NCBI GenBank assembly: GCA_036873135.1
Contig: JAPTYO010000015.1
Coordinates: 8,225,683-8,289,682, forward strand
Origin: Clarkia xantiana subsp. parviflora
Lineage: Eukaryota; Streptophyta; Magnoliopsida; Myrtales; Onagraceae
Reading direction: 5' to 3'
DNA: 64,000 nt
The position numbers were made by a program, and so were the translations under genes. The notes below the pieces were generated by a model. The model was not told the DNA's origin, did no database searches, and worked only from the letters and a program-made list of their open reading frames with translations. Positions within the stretch are counted from its first letter, which is position 1. The number at the start of each line of letters is the position of its first letter. Below, one piece after another: positions 21,831-35,400 of the stretch.

Positions 21831-24673
21831 CCTCCTTCGCCATCTTGATCTGGTTATAACCAGAATAAGCTTCCATGAAGCTCAGCAGCTCATGTCCCGA
21901 CGTGGAATCCACCAACTGGGCGATTCTCGGGAGCGGATAACAGTCCTTTGGGCAAGCTTTGTTCAAGTCGCGGAAATCGACACACATCCGCCACTTCCCA
22001 TTACTCTTCCTCACCAGGACCGGGTTAGCGACCCAAGTCTGGAATCGGAGCTCCTTGATGAACCCAGCATCGAGCAGCCTGCCCACCTCCTGCTGGATCG
22101 CGATCCTCTTATCCGCGCCCATCGGACGCCTCTTCTGCGCGATAGGCTTGATCGCAGGATCGATCTTCAGCTCATGCACTATCACGTCGGGGATGATTCC
22201 TGGCATATCTCTCGGGGACCAGGCGAACAGCTCCTTAAACTCCTTCAGGAGCTCGATCAATTCTCGGGCTCGTTCCTCCGACAAAGCAGACCCGATCTTT
22301 ACTTTCCTCTGAGGTCCGTCAACCTCGACCTCTTTCAGATCCTCCATGGGGGTAGGGCGCCCAAACTCCTCTCGAGGATCGGCATCAGTCTGAAGGACAG
22401 CCATGGCTTCCCTCCTTCTCCTTCGGGTGGCGTTAACATAACACCTTCTGGATGCCACCTGGTCACCCTTGACCTCCCCGACCCCATTTTCAGTCGGGAA
22501 CTTCATCTTCTGGTGGACAATCGAGGCTACTGCCATGAGAGGGTTGATGGTGGTCCTTCCGATGATAGCATTGTACGTCCCCGCAGACTCTACCACAACG
22601 AAATCCACGTTCCGCCTTTCCACTTTCCAGCCACTACCGAACTCCACCGGTAAGGTAATCATTCCCAACGGATAGGAAGTAGAACCAGAGAATCCCACCA
22701 TCGGGAAGTTCACTTGCGTCAGGTCCTTCTTCGTCTTTCCCATGGCTTCCAAGGCGTCCATGAACAGAATGTCGGAGGAGCTCCCTCCATCTATCAGGAT
22801 CCGCTTCATCTCGAATCCATCCACATCCAAGGTCACGACCAAGGCGTCATCGTGGGGGATCTCCACGCCTATCAGGTCCTCCGCTGAGAAAGAAATCACC
22901 ATTTCCTCCTTTACAGTCCACGATAGGGACCTCTTTCCTAGCACCACAGCAGCAGAAATACGGGAAGCATAATTCTCCCGAGAAGCGGAGGTATCACCTC
23001 CCGCCGCCATTCCTCCATGAATAACGTTAATGGTTCCCCGCCTCTCCTTACGGGCACCGGAGGATTCCGGCTCAACCTTCTTCTTCTTCGGAGATCGATC
23101 GCGGGACTTGGAACGGGACCGCGATCGAGTTTTGGAACGGGATCGGCACCGTCCCCTACCAACAAACTCCTTAAGTTTCCCCTTCTGGATCAGCTTCTCT
23201 ATCTCCTTCTTCAGCTCTCGACAGTTATCTGTGTCGTGACCATTAGCTCGGTGGTACCGACAGTAACGATCAGAGCGACCTCCCAAGAATTCACCCTCTT
23301 TCCTCGGGGGGTATCGGGCGAGACCCTGCCGATCCATCACTGCTAGCACAGAGGTCATCGAACTGTTGAGGGGAACATTACGACCCTCTCGATTATCCTT
23401 CCTCGGGGGACGCTTGTCCTCTCTTCTATCGGGGCGACCACGGCTCCTACTTCCCTCCGATTTGTCGCTCCCTTTGCGATCATCCGACAGCTTGGACGAT
23501 GGCTTTCCTCTTCCTGACTTCGGAGGATCAAGCTCTCCGGCAGCAATCTTCGACTCCTGCACGTCGATTTGCTGCTTCACCCTCGCTTGCAAGGCTTCCA
23601 TACTCCACACAGCCTTCGCGGCCACAGTATGCATCAGTTCGGATGTTCGCTCCCTCCGATATTTCCTCGTCAATCTCCGCGGCACTAGCAGTGAACCGTT
23701 GGTAGTAATATGCCAACAACTCGTCAGATCTCTGCACCACCTGGGTCAAAGACCTCACGCTCTTCAAGAGGCGCCTACGACCCTGATACTGCTTGATGAA
23801 GCGGTCGTGCATATCAGCCCAGCAAGTAATGCTTCCCGGCGGTAGGCTGAAAAACCACGTCATGGACCTTTCTCCCAGTGTGATCGGGAACAGCGAACAC
23901 ACGAGGTCATCATTCGCGGTCCTACCCATACAGGCCTGGACATGCCTCTGAACATGGCGGACCAGGTCCCCTTCACCATCGTACTCCTTGATGGTCGGAA
24001 TACCTAGCCCTGGCGGGGCGACAGTATCTATCAGTCGTGGAACAAAAGGATGAGTAGATCGGTCTCTCAGCTCCGATGTCATATGCTTCTGGTCGCCCAT
24101 GCAGATGTTGACGATTTTCACCACCTGATCGGGGGTGATGGGGCCATTCAGGGGAATGGTCCTGTGTTGCACCGGTCCGGGACCGTCGACCACGAACTTT
24201 TCCGAGTGCACGGGCTCCTTACCCCTAATCCTGGATTGAACCTCTTGTTCCTCTTGAACCTCCCTCGGAGGAGGCGGAGGCAACTCTTGCCGTGGAGGTA
24301 ACTCTTCTCCCCTCTTGGCAGCCTCTCTCTTGTCCAGCAAAGCCTCCATGGCCGCCAAGAACATGGGCATAGCATCTGCCACTGCTTTAGCCAATGTCGG
24401 GTTTGAGGAAGCACCTACCTCTCTCCGCGGGATTTCCTCTCTGTGCACCACCGAATTTGGAGGAGCATCCACCTCCCTTCTCGGGATATCCTGCCTGTTC
24501 ACCGCCGTGTCTCGGACTGAGACCTCATAATCTTCACCATGCCCCCCTGTTTGAGAAACAGCAGGGTGATCACCTTGTTCAGCAGCATGTTCCGGCAACG
24601 TGGAATTCACGGTTCCAGCAGGGCGAGAACTGCTCGCCGGGATTTGCTTCTTTTGCTTGCCACCACCAGCCAT
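21799..24673 (-). pseudogene. Element B gag, protease and RT N-part
   Basis: The ATG at 24673 is 36 nt after the PBS. Gag is open to about 23640, where roughly 38 bp present in A are missing between short repeats, shifting the frame. The frame resumes from about 23637 to 21799 with a CHHC knuckle, an Arg-Ser tract followed by RDRSPKKKK, protease LIDGGSSSDILF, and RT (MCVDFRDLNKACPKDCYPLP). A run of seven G near 21826 (one more than expected) shifts the frame again within RT. Confidence 0.92.
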
Positions 24674-24708
24674 CGATCTAGTAGAAACTATTGTGACTTT
24701 TTGTCAGA

Positions 24709-24726
24709 TTCCCACAGACGGCGCCA
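24709..24726 (-). other. Primer binding site of element B
   Basis: TGGCGCCGTCTGTGGGAA on the minus strand, identical to that of A and C. Confidence 0.75.
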
Positions 24727-24727
24727 A

Positions 24728-25465
24728 TGTTGGATCACGGTCGAAGCTCCATTACGTTCTTGACGGAAAGCTTGAACTCATGGGCTCCGCGTAATCCTGC
24801 AAAAGGGGATGACCTGGGTGGTGACCCAGAATCCCTCTCCGATGCTTAAATGAGAGTATGAACGATGGGGTGGAAAGCAGTAATCTAAGTTCGTATTAGA
24901 ATGTGTGTTTTCTGAGGTAACTTCCTCCTTTATATAGGAGGGGAAGTTACCTCAGTTACCTGTAACCGCGGCTGGCAGTTTTACCCACGTTTCGTATATC
25001 TCTTTCGGGATTCCGTGTATCTCGCCCCACGCTCTGCGTATCTCGCCCACGCTCCGCGTATCTCGGGCACGCCCTGCGTATCTCGGGGGAGCTTATCCGT
25101 ATCTCAACCGTTTCCCCACTACTCTATTTAGTAGGTGAGTTTCTTGGTCTTATCCTCTGATCACGAGTCCCAATCCATATCGGGGACTTCAGAGTTATCT
25201 CATTCTAGGTCACCACCCAGGACCCCTCGTCCCACGGGACAGGGCCAGCTTTCTCGGGGCTTTATTATCGGGGCCTTCTCAAAGGCGTATCGGGGCCTAC
25301 TTAGAGGCTTCTTGTCGGGAGCATTCAATTCATATATCGGGACCGATCACGTCGGGACCCTCCATATTGGGCTTCTGGACCTTCCAGGTCTTTCACGAGG
25401 CCCACTGGGCTTACTCGCCGTTTATTGGCTGTTAACGGGGCTAACGATTACATCGGAACCCATCA
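24728..25465 (-). repeat. 5' LTR of element B
   Basis: 738 bp with TG...CA ends. The target duplication CATAC follows at 25466-25470. It contains the uninterrupted target site of element A (TCTCGCCCACGCTCC). Confidence 0.94.
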
Positions 25466-26511
25466 CATACGACAACAACGACAAATAGCTCAAACGAACA
25501 ACAATACGGCGACATTCGAAATCAAGTCGAAGCTGTCCTATAAAATTGAGTTTCCAGATTACCTCAAAACGTGACGAAAAGTATCACAATGGATTCCCCT
25601 CGTCGAGACGATTTCAGAAAGGTAAGGACCGCGACGAACGGAGCACGGGAAGGCGGCGCGTGGGTTACACGCGCCGGCAAGGCGAGTCTCACGCGGCGGC
25701 ACGTGAGGGCGCGTCCGGCGTCTCCTGGTGATTCCGAAGGCGGCGCTGGAATCCTCGTGACAATCTGAGTCGATTGGTGGTGTCAATTTCTGAAAACAAG
25801 TCAAGGATCAAACACGAAACTTTCGGGATATACCTAAGCTTTACGACGGTGAAGAAACTATGAACACACAAACAATTTCGGGAAATGATGAAGGAATTAC
25901 CTGCAAAGAAGAAGGAATAATGAATTCCCAAGGTGCTGGAAGAATGATTGGGGATTTGTGTAATTACATATCCCAAAAGATGCCTTGATGATAAGGATTA
26001 AAGGAGTAACTCATCTACACTCACGCCTAGACACTTACGGTATACTCCACCCTCCCTTCTAAGTATCTACTCCTACGTACGTGATTACTTTGATATTACA
26101 CATATCAAACCCGTCATCCTACGCGTATGTTTCCATATCGCATGATTCATGATTTGACAATCGCTAAGTCATTTTAGAAGTGTACAGATTATATTTCTTG
26201 CATCGCGTAATTACGATCCTGCCATGACCGTTACTTATGCATGCATGTTGATAAAAGCATGTTCGCATGGTGTATTACTAATTGCTTATATCCTTAACGG
26301 TAATCATACTTGCACGCTACGTATGCGCATTCCCTATTGCACTAACTGTGATGACAGGAAACAAAATCATTCGGTCGGAAAATTAAAGGACGGACGAAAT
26401 CAAGATGTCTACGTCCAACCAACGACCAAAACCGATAGGTTAGCGTCAAACTCAAATTGGGCACGTATCCTAACTTAAAATAGAGTCAAGAAAGGTTCTA
26501 AACCGTCAATT
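25466..26511. other. Noncoding remnant: rest of element D's LTR and 3' end of element E
   Basis: No gene seen. The left part should be the continuation of D's LTR (TATAAAA near 25537). The right part ends in a polypurine tract for the LTR at 26526. The boundary between them was not found. Small ORFs here have no recognisable motif. Confidence 0.4.
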
Positions 26512-27256
26512 GACTCGGGGGCAAGTGATGGATATATGTCCAATTCGGGTTCTTATTTATATTTCGGGCCTCGTAAACACGTCAAAATTACATCTCGACT
26601 TGAAAAACGTCTCCCAAAGGGTCAAAACGGTCCGGAAACGCATTTACGCGCGTCCAGACCGGACCTCCGGATTGCATTGCGAGTATCGTGCGATTACCGT
26701 TTCCGCGATTACCGTTACGTGTAGAGAAATCAAGTTCGCGCGTTACCAATATGGATGACGGTTACCGCTTGCTTTTGAACCGTCATCAAACCGCTTTAAA
26801 ACCGGGTCCGGTCCCAAGGAAGCCTATAAATAAGAAGCCTTGGCCACCCATTTTGACACATCCTCTCATTTGCCCAACTTTGGTATTTTGAGCTCTGACT
26901 TCTCTCTAAAAATATTCTCTCTCTAGAAATTATTCTTTTAGCCCTATAGTGACTTAAGCTTCGGAGAGGGCTCCGCTAGCACCCCCCCCCCCCCCCCCCC
27001 CTCTCCGTGCTAGCACTGGTCCTTTGTGCAGGAATCGTCGCCCAGACATCCGGATTTGTGCACAGACCACCGCCTTCTAAGACTCAGACACCCCCCCTGA
27101 GACACAACCACGCTTTGAGACACAGACCTTTACGGGAGTCAACCGAACACTCGCCAATGGCCCAAACCTCTTCCAGACGAAGGGTTACAGCCCGAAAACC
27201 CGCACAACCATACGAACTGACGCGTCCTCACGACCCAGTTCATCCAGGACGCAACA
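26512..27256 (+). mobile_element. Polypurine tract (26512-26525) and LTR (26526-27256) of element E
   Basis: GACTCGGGGGCAAG abuts an LTR starting TGATGGATAT and ending GCAACA (731 bp). It is homologous along its length to the 5' LTR of F (44075-44830, opposite strand). A TATAAATA lies near 26825. It contains 20 consecutive C at 26982-27001, where F has a much shorter run. No PBS follows: the tandem array begins at once, so this is a 3' or solo LTR. Confidence 0.75.
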
Positions 27257-30218
27257 ATATCTGTCCAATTCGGGTTCGTATTTATGTTTCGGACCTCGCA
27301 AACACGTCAGAACCACAAACGGATTTTACCGCTAGGGGTGAGCTCGGGACGGGACGGGCGGGCTTTTTCATAAGCCCGAGCCCAAAAATTTCGGGACATG
27401 ATTTTTTAGCCCGAGCCCGATCCCGAAATTGAGAAAATGATGAAAGATTTACATTGAGAAGACAAAAACATCATTAGTACATGTTCTACTGAAGTCGGTT
27501 TCAGAATCCAAACTAGTGTCTTTAATCTTATCTCATTAATAGATAAGTTTGAAATATCAAAACCCATGCCATTTCAATCGTATCTTAATGAAACTGAAGA
27601 TAAATCCTTTAATAATTGCAACAATATCTACTTCATTATTTCATATATATAAATGTAATTTTGTTTACTAAATATTTATATGCTTTAATAAATTCAATAA
27701 TTTAATCATTTTATTTATATATTCAAACTAGATTTGCATTAAGAAAACAAAAAACATCATATCATTGTTGGATATCTGTCCAATTCGGGTTCGTATTTAT
27801 GTTTCGGACCTCGCAAACACGTCAGAACCACAAACGGATTTTACCGCTAGGGGTGAGCTCGGGACGGGACGGGCGGGCTTTTTCATAAGCCCGAGCCCAA
27901 AAATTTCGGGACATGATTTTTTAGCCCGATCCCGAAATTGAGAAAATGATGAAAGATTTACATTGAGAAGACAAAAACATCATTAGTACATATTCTACTG
28001 AAGTCGGTTTCAGAATCCAAACTAGTGTCTTTAATCTTATCTCATTAATAGATAAGTTTGAAATATCAAAACCCATGCCATTTCAATCGTATCTTACTGA
28101 AACTGAAGATAAATCCTTTAATAATTGCAACAATATCTACTTCATTATTTCATATATATAAATGTAATTTTGGTTACTAAACATTCATTTGCTTTAATAA
28201 ATTCAATAATTTAATCATTATATTTATATATTCAAACTAGATTTGCATTAAGAAAACAAAAAACATCATATCATTGTTGGATATTTGTCCAATTCGGGTT
28301 CGTATTTATGTTTCAGACCTCGCAAACACGTCAGAACCACAAACGGATTTTACCGCTAGAGGTGAGCTCGGGACGGGACGGGCGGGCTTTTTCATAAGCC
28401 CGAGCCCAAAAATTTCGGGACATGATTTTTTAGCCCGAGCCCGATCCCGAAATTGAGAAAATGATGAAAGATTTACATTAAGAAGAAAAAAACATCATTA
28501 GTACATGTTCTACTGAAGTCGGTTTCAGAATCCAAACTAGTGTCTTTAATCTTATCTCATTAATAGATAAGTTGGAAATATCAAAACCCATGCCATTTCA
28601 ATCATATCTTAAAGAAACTGAAGATAAATCATTTAATAATTGCAACAATATCTACTTCATTAAATCATATATATAAATGTTATTTTGGTTACTAAACATT
28701 TATTTGCTATAATTTAATCATTTTATATATATATTCAAACTAGATTTGCATTAAGAAACAAAAACATCATATCATTGTTGGATATCTGTCCAATTCGGGT
28801 TCGTATTTATGTTTCGGACCTCGAAAACACGTCATAACCACAAACGGATTTTAGCGCTAGGGGTGAGCTCTGGACGGGACGGGCGGGCTTTTTCATAAGC
28901 CCGAGCCCGAAAATTTCGGGACATGATTTTTTAGCCCGAGACCGAGCCCGATCCCGAAATTGAGAAAATGATGAAAGATTTACATTGAGAAGACAAAAAC
29001 ATCATTAGTACATGTTCTACTGAAGTCGGTTTCAGAATCCAAACTAATGTCTTTAATCTTATCTCATTAATAGATAAGTTTGAAATATCAAAACCCATGC
29101 CATTTCAATCGTATCTTAATGAAAATGAAGATAAATCCTTTAATAATTGCAACAATATCTACTTCATTATTTCATATATATAAACGTAATTTTGGTTACT
29201 AAACATCTATTTGCTTTAATAAATTCAATAATTTAATCATTTTATTTATATATTCAAACTAGATTTGCATTAAGAAAATAAAAAACATCATATCATTGTT
29301 GGATATCTGTCCAATTCGGTTTCGTATTTATATTTCGGACCTCGCAAACACGTCAGAACCACAAACGAATTTTACCGCTAGGGGTGAGCTCGGGACGGGA
29401 CGGGCGGGCTTTTTCATAAGCCCGAGCCCGAAAATTTCGGGACATGATTTTTTAGCCCGAGACCGAGCCCGATCCCGAAATTGAGAAAATGATGAAAGAT
29501 TTACATTGAGAAGACAAAAACATCATTAGTACATGTTCTACTGAAGTCGGTTTCAAAATCCAAACTAGTGTCTTTAATCTTATCTCATTAATAGATAAGT
29601 TTGAAATATCAAAACCCATGCCATTTCAATCGTATCTTAATGAAACTGAAGATAAATCCTTTATTAATTGCAACAATATCTACTTCATTATTTCATATAT
29701 ATAAATTCAATTTTGGTTACTAAACATTTATTTGCTTTAATAAATTCAATAATTTAATCATTTTATTTATATATTCAAACTAGATTTGCATTAAGAAAAC
29801 AAAAAAAACATCATATCATTGTTTGATATCTGTCCAATTCGGGTTCGTATTTATGTTTCGGACCTCGCAAACACGTCAGAACCATAAACGGATTTTACCG
29901 CTAGGGGTGAGCTCGAGACGGGACGGGCGGGCTTTTTCATAAGCCCGAGCCCGAAAATTTTGGGACATGATTTTTTAGCCCGAACCTGATCCCGAAATTG
30001 AGAAAATGATGAAAGATTTACATTGAGAAGAGAAAAACTTCATTAGTACATGTTCTACTGAAGTCGGTTTCAGAATCCAAACTAGTGTCTTTAATCTTAT
30101 CTCATTAATAGATAAGTTTGAAATATCAAAACCCATGCCATTTCAATCGTATCTTAATGAAACTGAAGATAAATCCTTTAATAATTGCAACAATATCTAC
30201 TTCATTATTTCATATATA

Positions 30219-31769
30219 CTAGTTATTAACGCGTGCGTTGCACGTGTATCGATCGTCTAAGTTTCAAGGATACATAATTTATCTTAAATTTTCTAATACG
30301 ATATTTAATTAATACATGTGCAAGTTGAGGGGTTGCGAGAAATAAATCTGTGTGATAGAGAAGAACGACATAATGCAATTCAAAACAGAAAAAATAGAAT
30401 ATGATAATTAGGTACAAAATTAACTATTATTTTCGATTACGGTAATAAATTAGCCTTACATGTATATATATTTACAGTAAGAAATAATAATGAGTTGGAT
30501 CGCGTGAGTTCTTAACGACAAAGTTGTATTTAACTCATCAACTTGAGGAGTAAAGAATGTAAACCGTACTTAACCACTTAGAGTCATCGGTGGAGCAGTT
30601 TGGCCTATACAAACGTAACTATACACTTTCTATGCAATTTTATACAATAATACCAACAAAAATTAATTTAACGCTAAAGGAAAATTCAATTCAATCTAAA
30701 GTTTATACTTGACTTTACGTCAATTACTTATTTATATACTTATTAGGTTGTACCCAATTTGATTAAATTGACATACATAATAACTAAATTAATAGTTCGA
30801 GACCCTAAATGTTGGACGATGAGTAACATGTTATCCGTAAAAGGTCAAAATTCAAGAGTCGTGGTTGACCCGTATTTATGATTTGACAAGTACTTGAAGT
30901 TTGCAGAAAAAATCTCAACATGTACTCGAAATTTGCACAAATTGGCTACATATCATACTTTGGGGACTCAAATCTATAGATATAATGCATTAAGAAGTTA
31001 ATGATAATTAATGTAACATGTAAGTTAAGCGACCTTAGCAAAAAAAATTAATGCAATTTAACTAATGAAATTTTTAGTAATCCTCAAATATAGTAGAGAC
31101 TAAATCATCAATTTTTAAATCACTAATGTATGAAGTTTATACTTGAATTCACATTAAATATTTATTCAACTACTAATTAGGATATACCTAATATGATCGA
31201 ATTTACAAACACAAGAACTAAATCAATAGTTCGAGTCAATAAGTATTGAACATTGAGTAACATATTATATGTAAAGTCAAACTTCAAGAATCACGTTTGA
31301 TCCATATTTTGATATGTTATATGAGTTGGCAAGTGACTGATTTATGTGATACAAAAATGTCAACAGTCGGAACATCCCCAAATCTGTGATACGGTGATGG
31401 AAAAATGCATGCATCCGACATTTGCACATATTGAATGCATATGATATGTTAAGGTTGACTCTAATTGATAAATATACTTGATTGAGAAGTTAATAATAAC
31501 TACGGTGACCTGTCAATTAAGATCATAAATTAAGGTTGACTCTAATTGATAAATATACTTGATTGAGAAGTTAATAATAACTACGGTGACCTGTCAATGC
31601 ATATGATATGTTAAGGTTGACTCTAATTGATAAATATACTTGATTGAGAAGTTAATAATAACTACGGTGACCTGTCAATTAAGATCATAAAAAATAAAAA
31701 TAACAAAATGTAACAAAATGATAATAATGACTAAATCATTAATTTTATAAAATTACGGGAACTAAATAT

Positions 31770-31801
<32 letters not shown>

Positions 31802-31877
31802 AACAATAAAAATAAAATTTTCAAAAGGTACCTATTGGGGTGAGGACAACCCTCACTTTTTATATTGGTATAAAAGA
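30219..31877 (-). mobile_element. Non-autonomous Helitron inserted in array unit 6
   Basis: 1,659 bp. On the minus strand it begins TCTTTTATACC and ends CTAG, with an 8-bp-stem hairpin (30229-30247, ACGCGTGCGTTGCACGTGT) six bases from CTAG. It sits exactly between A and T of the unit sequence CATATATA/TAAATG with no target duplication, as other units show. No Rep/helicase coding. Its 5' 100 bases match the element starting at 60659. Confidence 0.9.
31449..31680. repeat. Three ~70-bp direct repeats inside the Helitron
   Basis: A segment from TTAAGGTTGACTCTAATTG to ACGGTGACCTGTCAAT occurs at about 31449, 31530 and 31611, nearly unchanged, with an 81-bp period. Confidence 0.9.
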
Positions 31878-32496
31878 TAAATGTAATTTTGGTTACTAAA
31901 CATTTATTTGCTTTAATAAATTCAATAATTTAATCATTTTATTTATATATGCAAACTAGATTTGCATTAAGAAAACAAAAAACATCATATCATTGTTGGA
32001 TATCTGTCCAATTCGGGTTCGTATTTATGTTTCGGACCTCGCAAACACGTCAGAACCACAAACGGATTTTACCGCTAGGGGTGAGCTCGGGACAACACGG
32101 GCGGGATTTTTCATAAGCCTACATGATTTTTTAGCCTGAGCCCGAGCCCGATCTCGAAATTGAGAAAATGATGAAAGATTTACATTGAGAAGACAAAAAC
32201 ATCATTAGTACATGTTCTACTGAAGTCGGTTTCAGAATCCAAACTAATGTCTTTAATCGTATCTCATTAATAGATAAGTTTGAAATATCAAAACCCATGT
32301 CATTTCAATCGTATCTTAATGAAACTGAAGATAAATCCTTTAATAATTGCAACAATATCTACTTCATTATTTCATATATATAAACGTAATTTTGGTTACT
32401 AAACATCTATTTGCTTTAATAAATTCAATAATTTAATCATTTTATTTATATATTCAAACTAGATTTGCATTAAGAAAATAAAAAACATCATATCAT

Positions 32497-35400
32497 TGTT
32501 GGATATCTGTCCAATTCGGTTTCGTATTTATATTGCCGACCTCGCAAACACGTCAGAACCACAAACGAATTTTACCGCTAGGGGTGAGCTCGGGACGGGA
32601 CGGGCGGGCTTTTTCATAAGCCCGAGCCCGAAAATTTCGAGACATGATTTTTTAGCCCGAGCCCTATCCCGAAATTGAGAAAATGATGAAAGATTCACAT
32701 TGAGAAGACAAAAACATCATTAGTACATGTTCTACTGAAGTCGGTTTCAGAATCCAAACTAGTGTCTTTAATCTTATCTCATTAATAGATAAGTTTGAAA
32801 TATCAAAATCCATGCCATTTCAATCGTATCTTAATGAAACTGAAGATAAATCCTTTATTAATTGCAACAATATCTACTTCATTATTTCATATATATAAAC
32901 GTAATTTTGGTTACTAAACATCTATTTGCTTTAATAAATTCAATAATTTATTCATTTTATTTATATATTCAAACTAGATTTGCATTAAGAAAACAAAAAA
33001 CATCATATCATTGTTGGATATCTGTCCAATTCGGGTTCATATTTATGTTTCGGACCTCGCAAACACGTCAAAACCACAAACGGATTTTACCGCTAGGGGT
33101 GAGCTCGGGACAACACGGGCGGGATTTTTCATAAGCCTGAGCCCGAAAATTTCGGGACATGATTTTTTAGCCCGAGCCCGAGCCCGATCTCGAAATTGAG
33201 AAAATGATGAAAGATTTACATTGAGAAGACAAAAACATCATTAGTACATGTTCTACTGAAGTCGGCTTCAGAATCCAAACTAATGTCTTTAATCTTATCT
33301 CATTAATAGATAAGTTTGAAATATCAAAACCCATGCCATTTCAATCGTATCTTAATGAAACTGAAGATAAATTCTTTATTAATTGCAACAATATCTACTT
33401 CATTATTTCATATATATAAATGTAATTTTGGTTACTAAACATTTATTTGCTTTGATAAATTCAATAATTTAATCATTTTATTTATATATTCAAACTTGAT
33501 TTGCATTAAGAAAACAAAAAACATCATATCATTGTTGGATATTTGTCCAATTCGGGTTCGTATTTATGTTTCGGACCTCGCAAACACGTCAGAACCACAA
33601 ACGGATTTTACCGCTAGGGGTGAGCTCGGGACAACACGGGCGGGATTTTTCATAAGCCTGAGCCCGAAATTTCGGGACATGATTTTTTAGCCTGAGCCCG
33701 AGCCCGATCTCGAAATTGAGAAAATGATGAAAGATTTACATTGAGAAGACAAAAACATCATTAGTACATGTTCTACTGAAGTCGGTTTCAGAATCCAAAC
33801 TAATGTTTTTAATCTTATCTCATTAATAGATAAGTTTGAAATATAAAAACTCATGCCATTTCAATCGTATCTTAATGAAACTGAAGATAAATCCTTTAAT
33901 AATTGCAACAATATCTACTTCATTATTTCATATATATAAACGTAATTTTGGTTACTAAACATCTATTTGCTTTAATAAATTTAATAAATTAATCATTTTA
34001 TTTATATATTCAAACTAGATTTGCATTAAGAAAACAAAAAAACATCATATCATTGTTTGATATCTGTCCAATTCGGTTTCGTATTTATATTGCCGACCTC
34101 GCAAACACGTCAGAACCACAAACGAATTTTACCGCTAGGGGTGAGCTCGGGACGGGACGGGCGGGCTTTTTCATAAGCCCGAGCCCGAAAATTTCGAGAC
34201 ATGATTTTTTAGCCCGAGCCCCATCCCGAAATTGAGAAAATGATGAAAGATACACATTGAGAAGACAAAAACATCATTAGTACATGTTCTACTGAAGTCG
34301 GTTTCAGAATCCAAACTAGTGTCTTTAATCTTATCTCATTAATAGATAAGTTTGAAATATCAAAATCCATGCCATTTCAATCGTATCTTAATGAAACTGA
34401 AGATAAATCCTTTATTAATTGCAACAATATCTACTTCATTATTTCATATATATAAACGTAATTTTGGTTACTAAACATCTATTTGCTTTAATAAATTCAA
34501 TAATTTATTCATTTTATTTATATATTCAAACTAGATTTGCATTAAGAAAACAAAAAACATCATATCATTGTTGGATATCTGTCCAATTCGGGTTCATATT
34601 TATGTTTCGGACCTCGCAAACACGTCAAAACCACAAACGGATTTTACCGCTAGGGGTGAGCTCGGGACAACACGGGCGGGATTTTTCATAAGCCTGAGCC
34701 CGAAAATTTCGGGACATGATTTTTTAGCCCGAGCCCGATCTCGAAATTGAGAAAATGATGAAAGATTTACATTGAGAAGACAAAAACATCATTAGTACAT
34801 GTTCTACTGAAGTCGGCTTCAGAATCCAAACTAATGTCTTTAATCTTATCTCATTAATAGATAAGTTTGAAATATCAAAACCCATGCCATTTCAATCGTA
34901 TCTTAATGAAACTGAAGATAAATTCTTTAATAATTGCAACAATATCTACTTCATTATTTCATATATATAAATGTAATTTTGGTTACTAAACATTTATTTG
35001 CTTTGATAAATTCAATAATTTAATCATTTTATTTATATATTCAAACTTGATTTGCATTAAGAAAACAAAAAACATCATATCATTGTTGGATATCTGTCCA
35101 ATTCGGGTTCATATTTATGTTTCGGACCTCGCAAACACGTCAAAACCACAAACGGATTTTACCGCTAGGGGTGAGCTCGGGACAACACGGGCGGGATTTT
35201 TCATAAGCCTGAGCCCGAAAATTTCGGGACATGATTTTTTAGCCCGAGCCCGATCTCGAAATTGAGAAAATGATGAAAGATTTACATTGAGAAGACAAAA
35301 ACATCATTAGTACATGTTCTACTGAAGTCGGCTTCAGAATCCAAACTAATGTCTTTAATCTTATCTCATTAATAGATAAGTTTGAAATATCAAAACCCAT

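Larger units (their letters stand above)
2903..25465 (-). mobile_element. Tat-lineage Ty3/gypsy retrotransposon B (split by element A)
   Basis: LTRs of 738 bp lie at 2903-3222 + 14617-15034 (3' LTR, split) and 24728-25465 (5' LTR). The 5-bp target duplication CATAC is at 2898-2902 and 25466-25470. Order on the minus strand: 5' LTR, PBS, gag, protease, RT, two RNase H domains, integrase, tandem repeats, plus-strand extra gene, polypurine tract, 3' LTR. Two RNase H domains and the absence of a chromodomain place it in the Tat lineage. The two LTRs differ at about 12 positions by eye. Frameshifts and a stop make it non-autonomous. Confidence 0.93.

Noticed and set aside
1..27256. Elements D and E being one element with a single 3' LTR at 26526
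   Set aside because: Not excluded, but the GACACGGGGGCAC tract at 2756 is at the same distance from the antisense ATG as the polypurine tracts in A and B, so two elements fit better.
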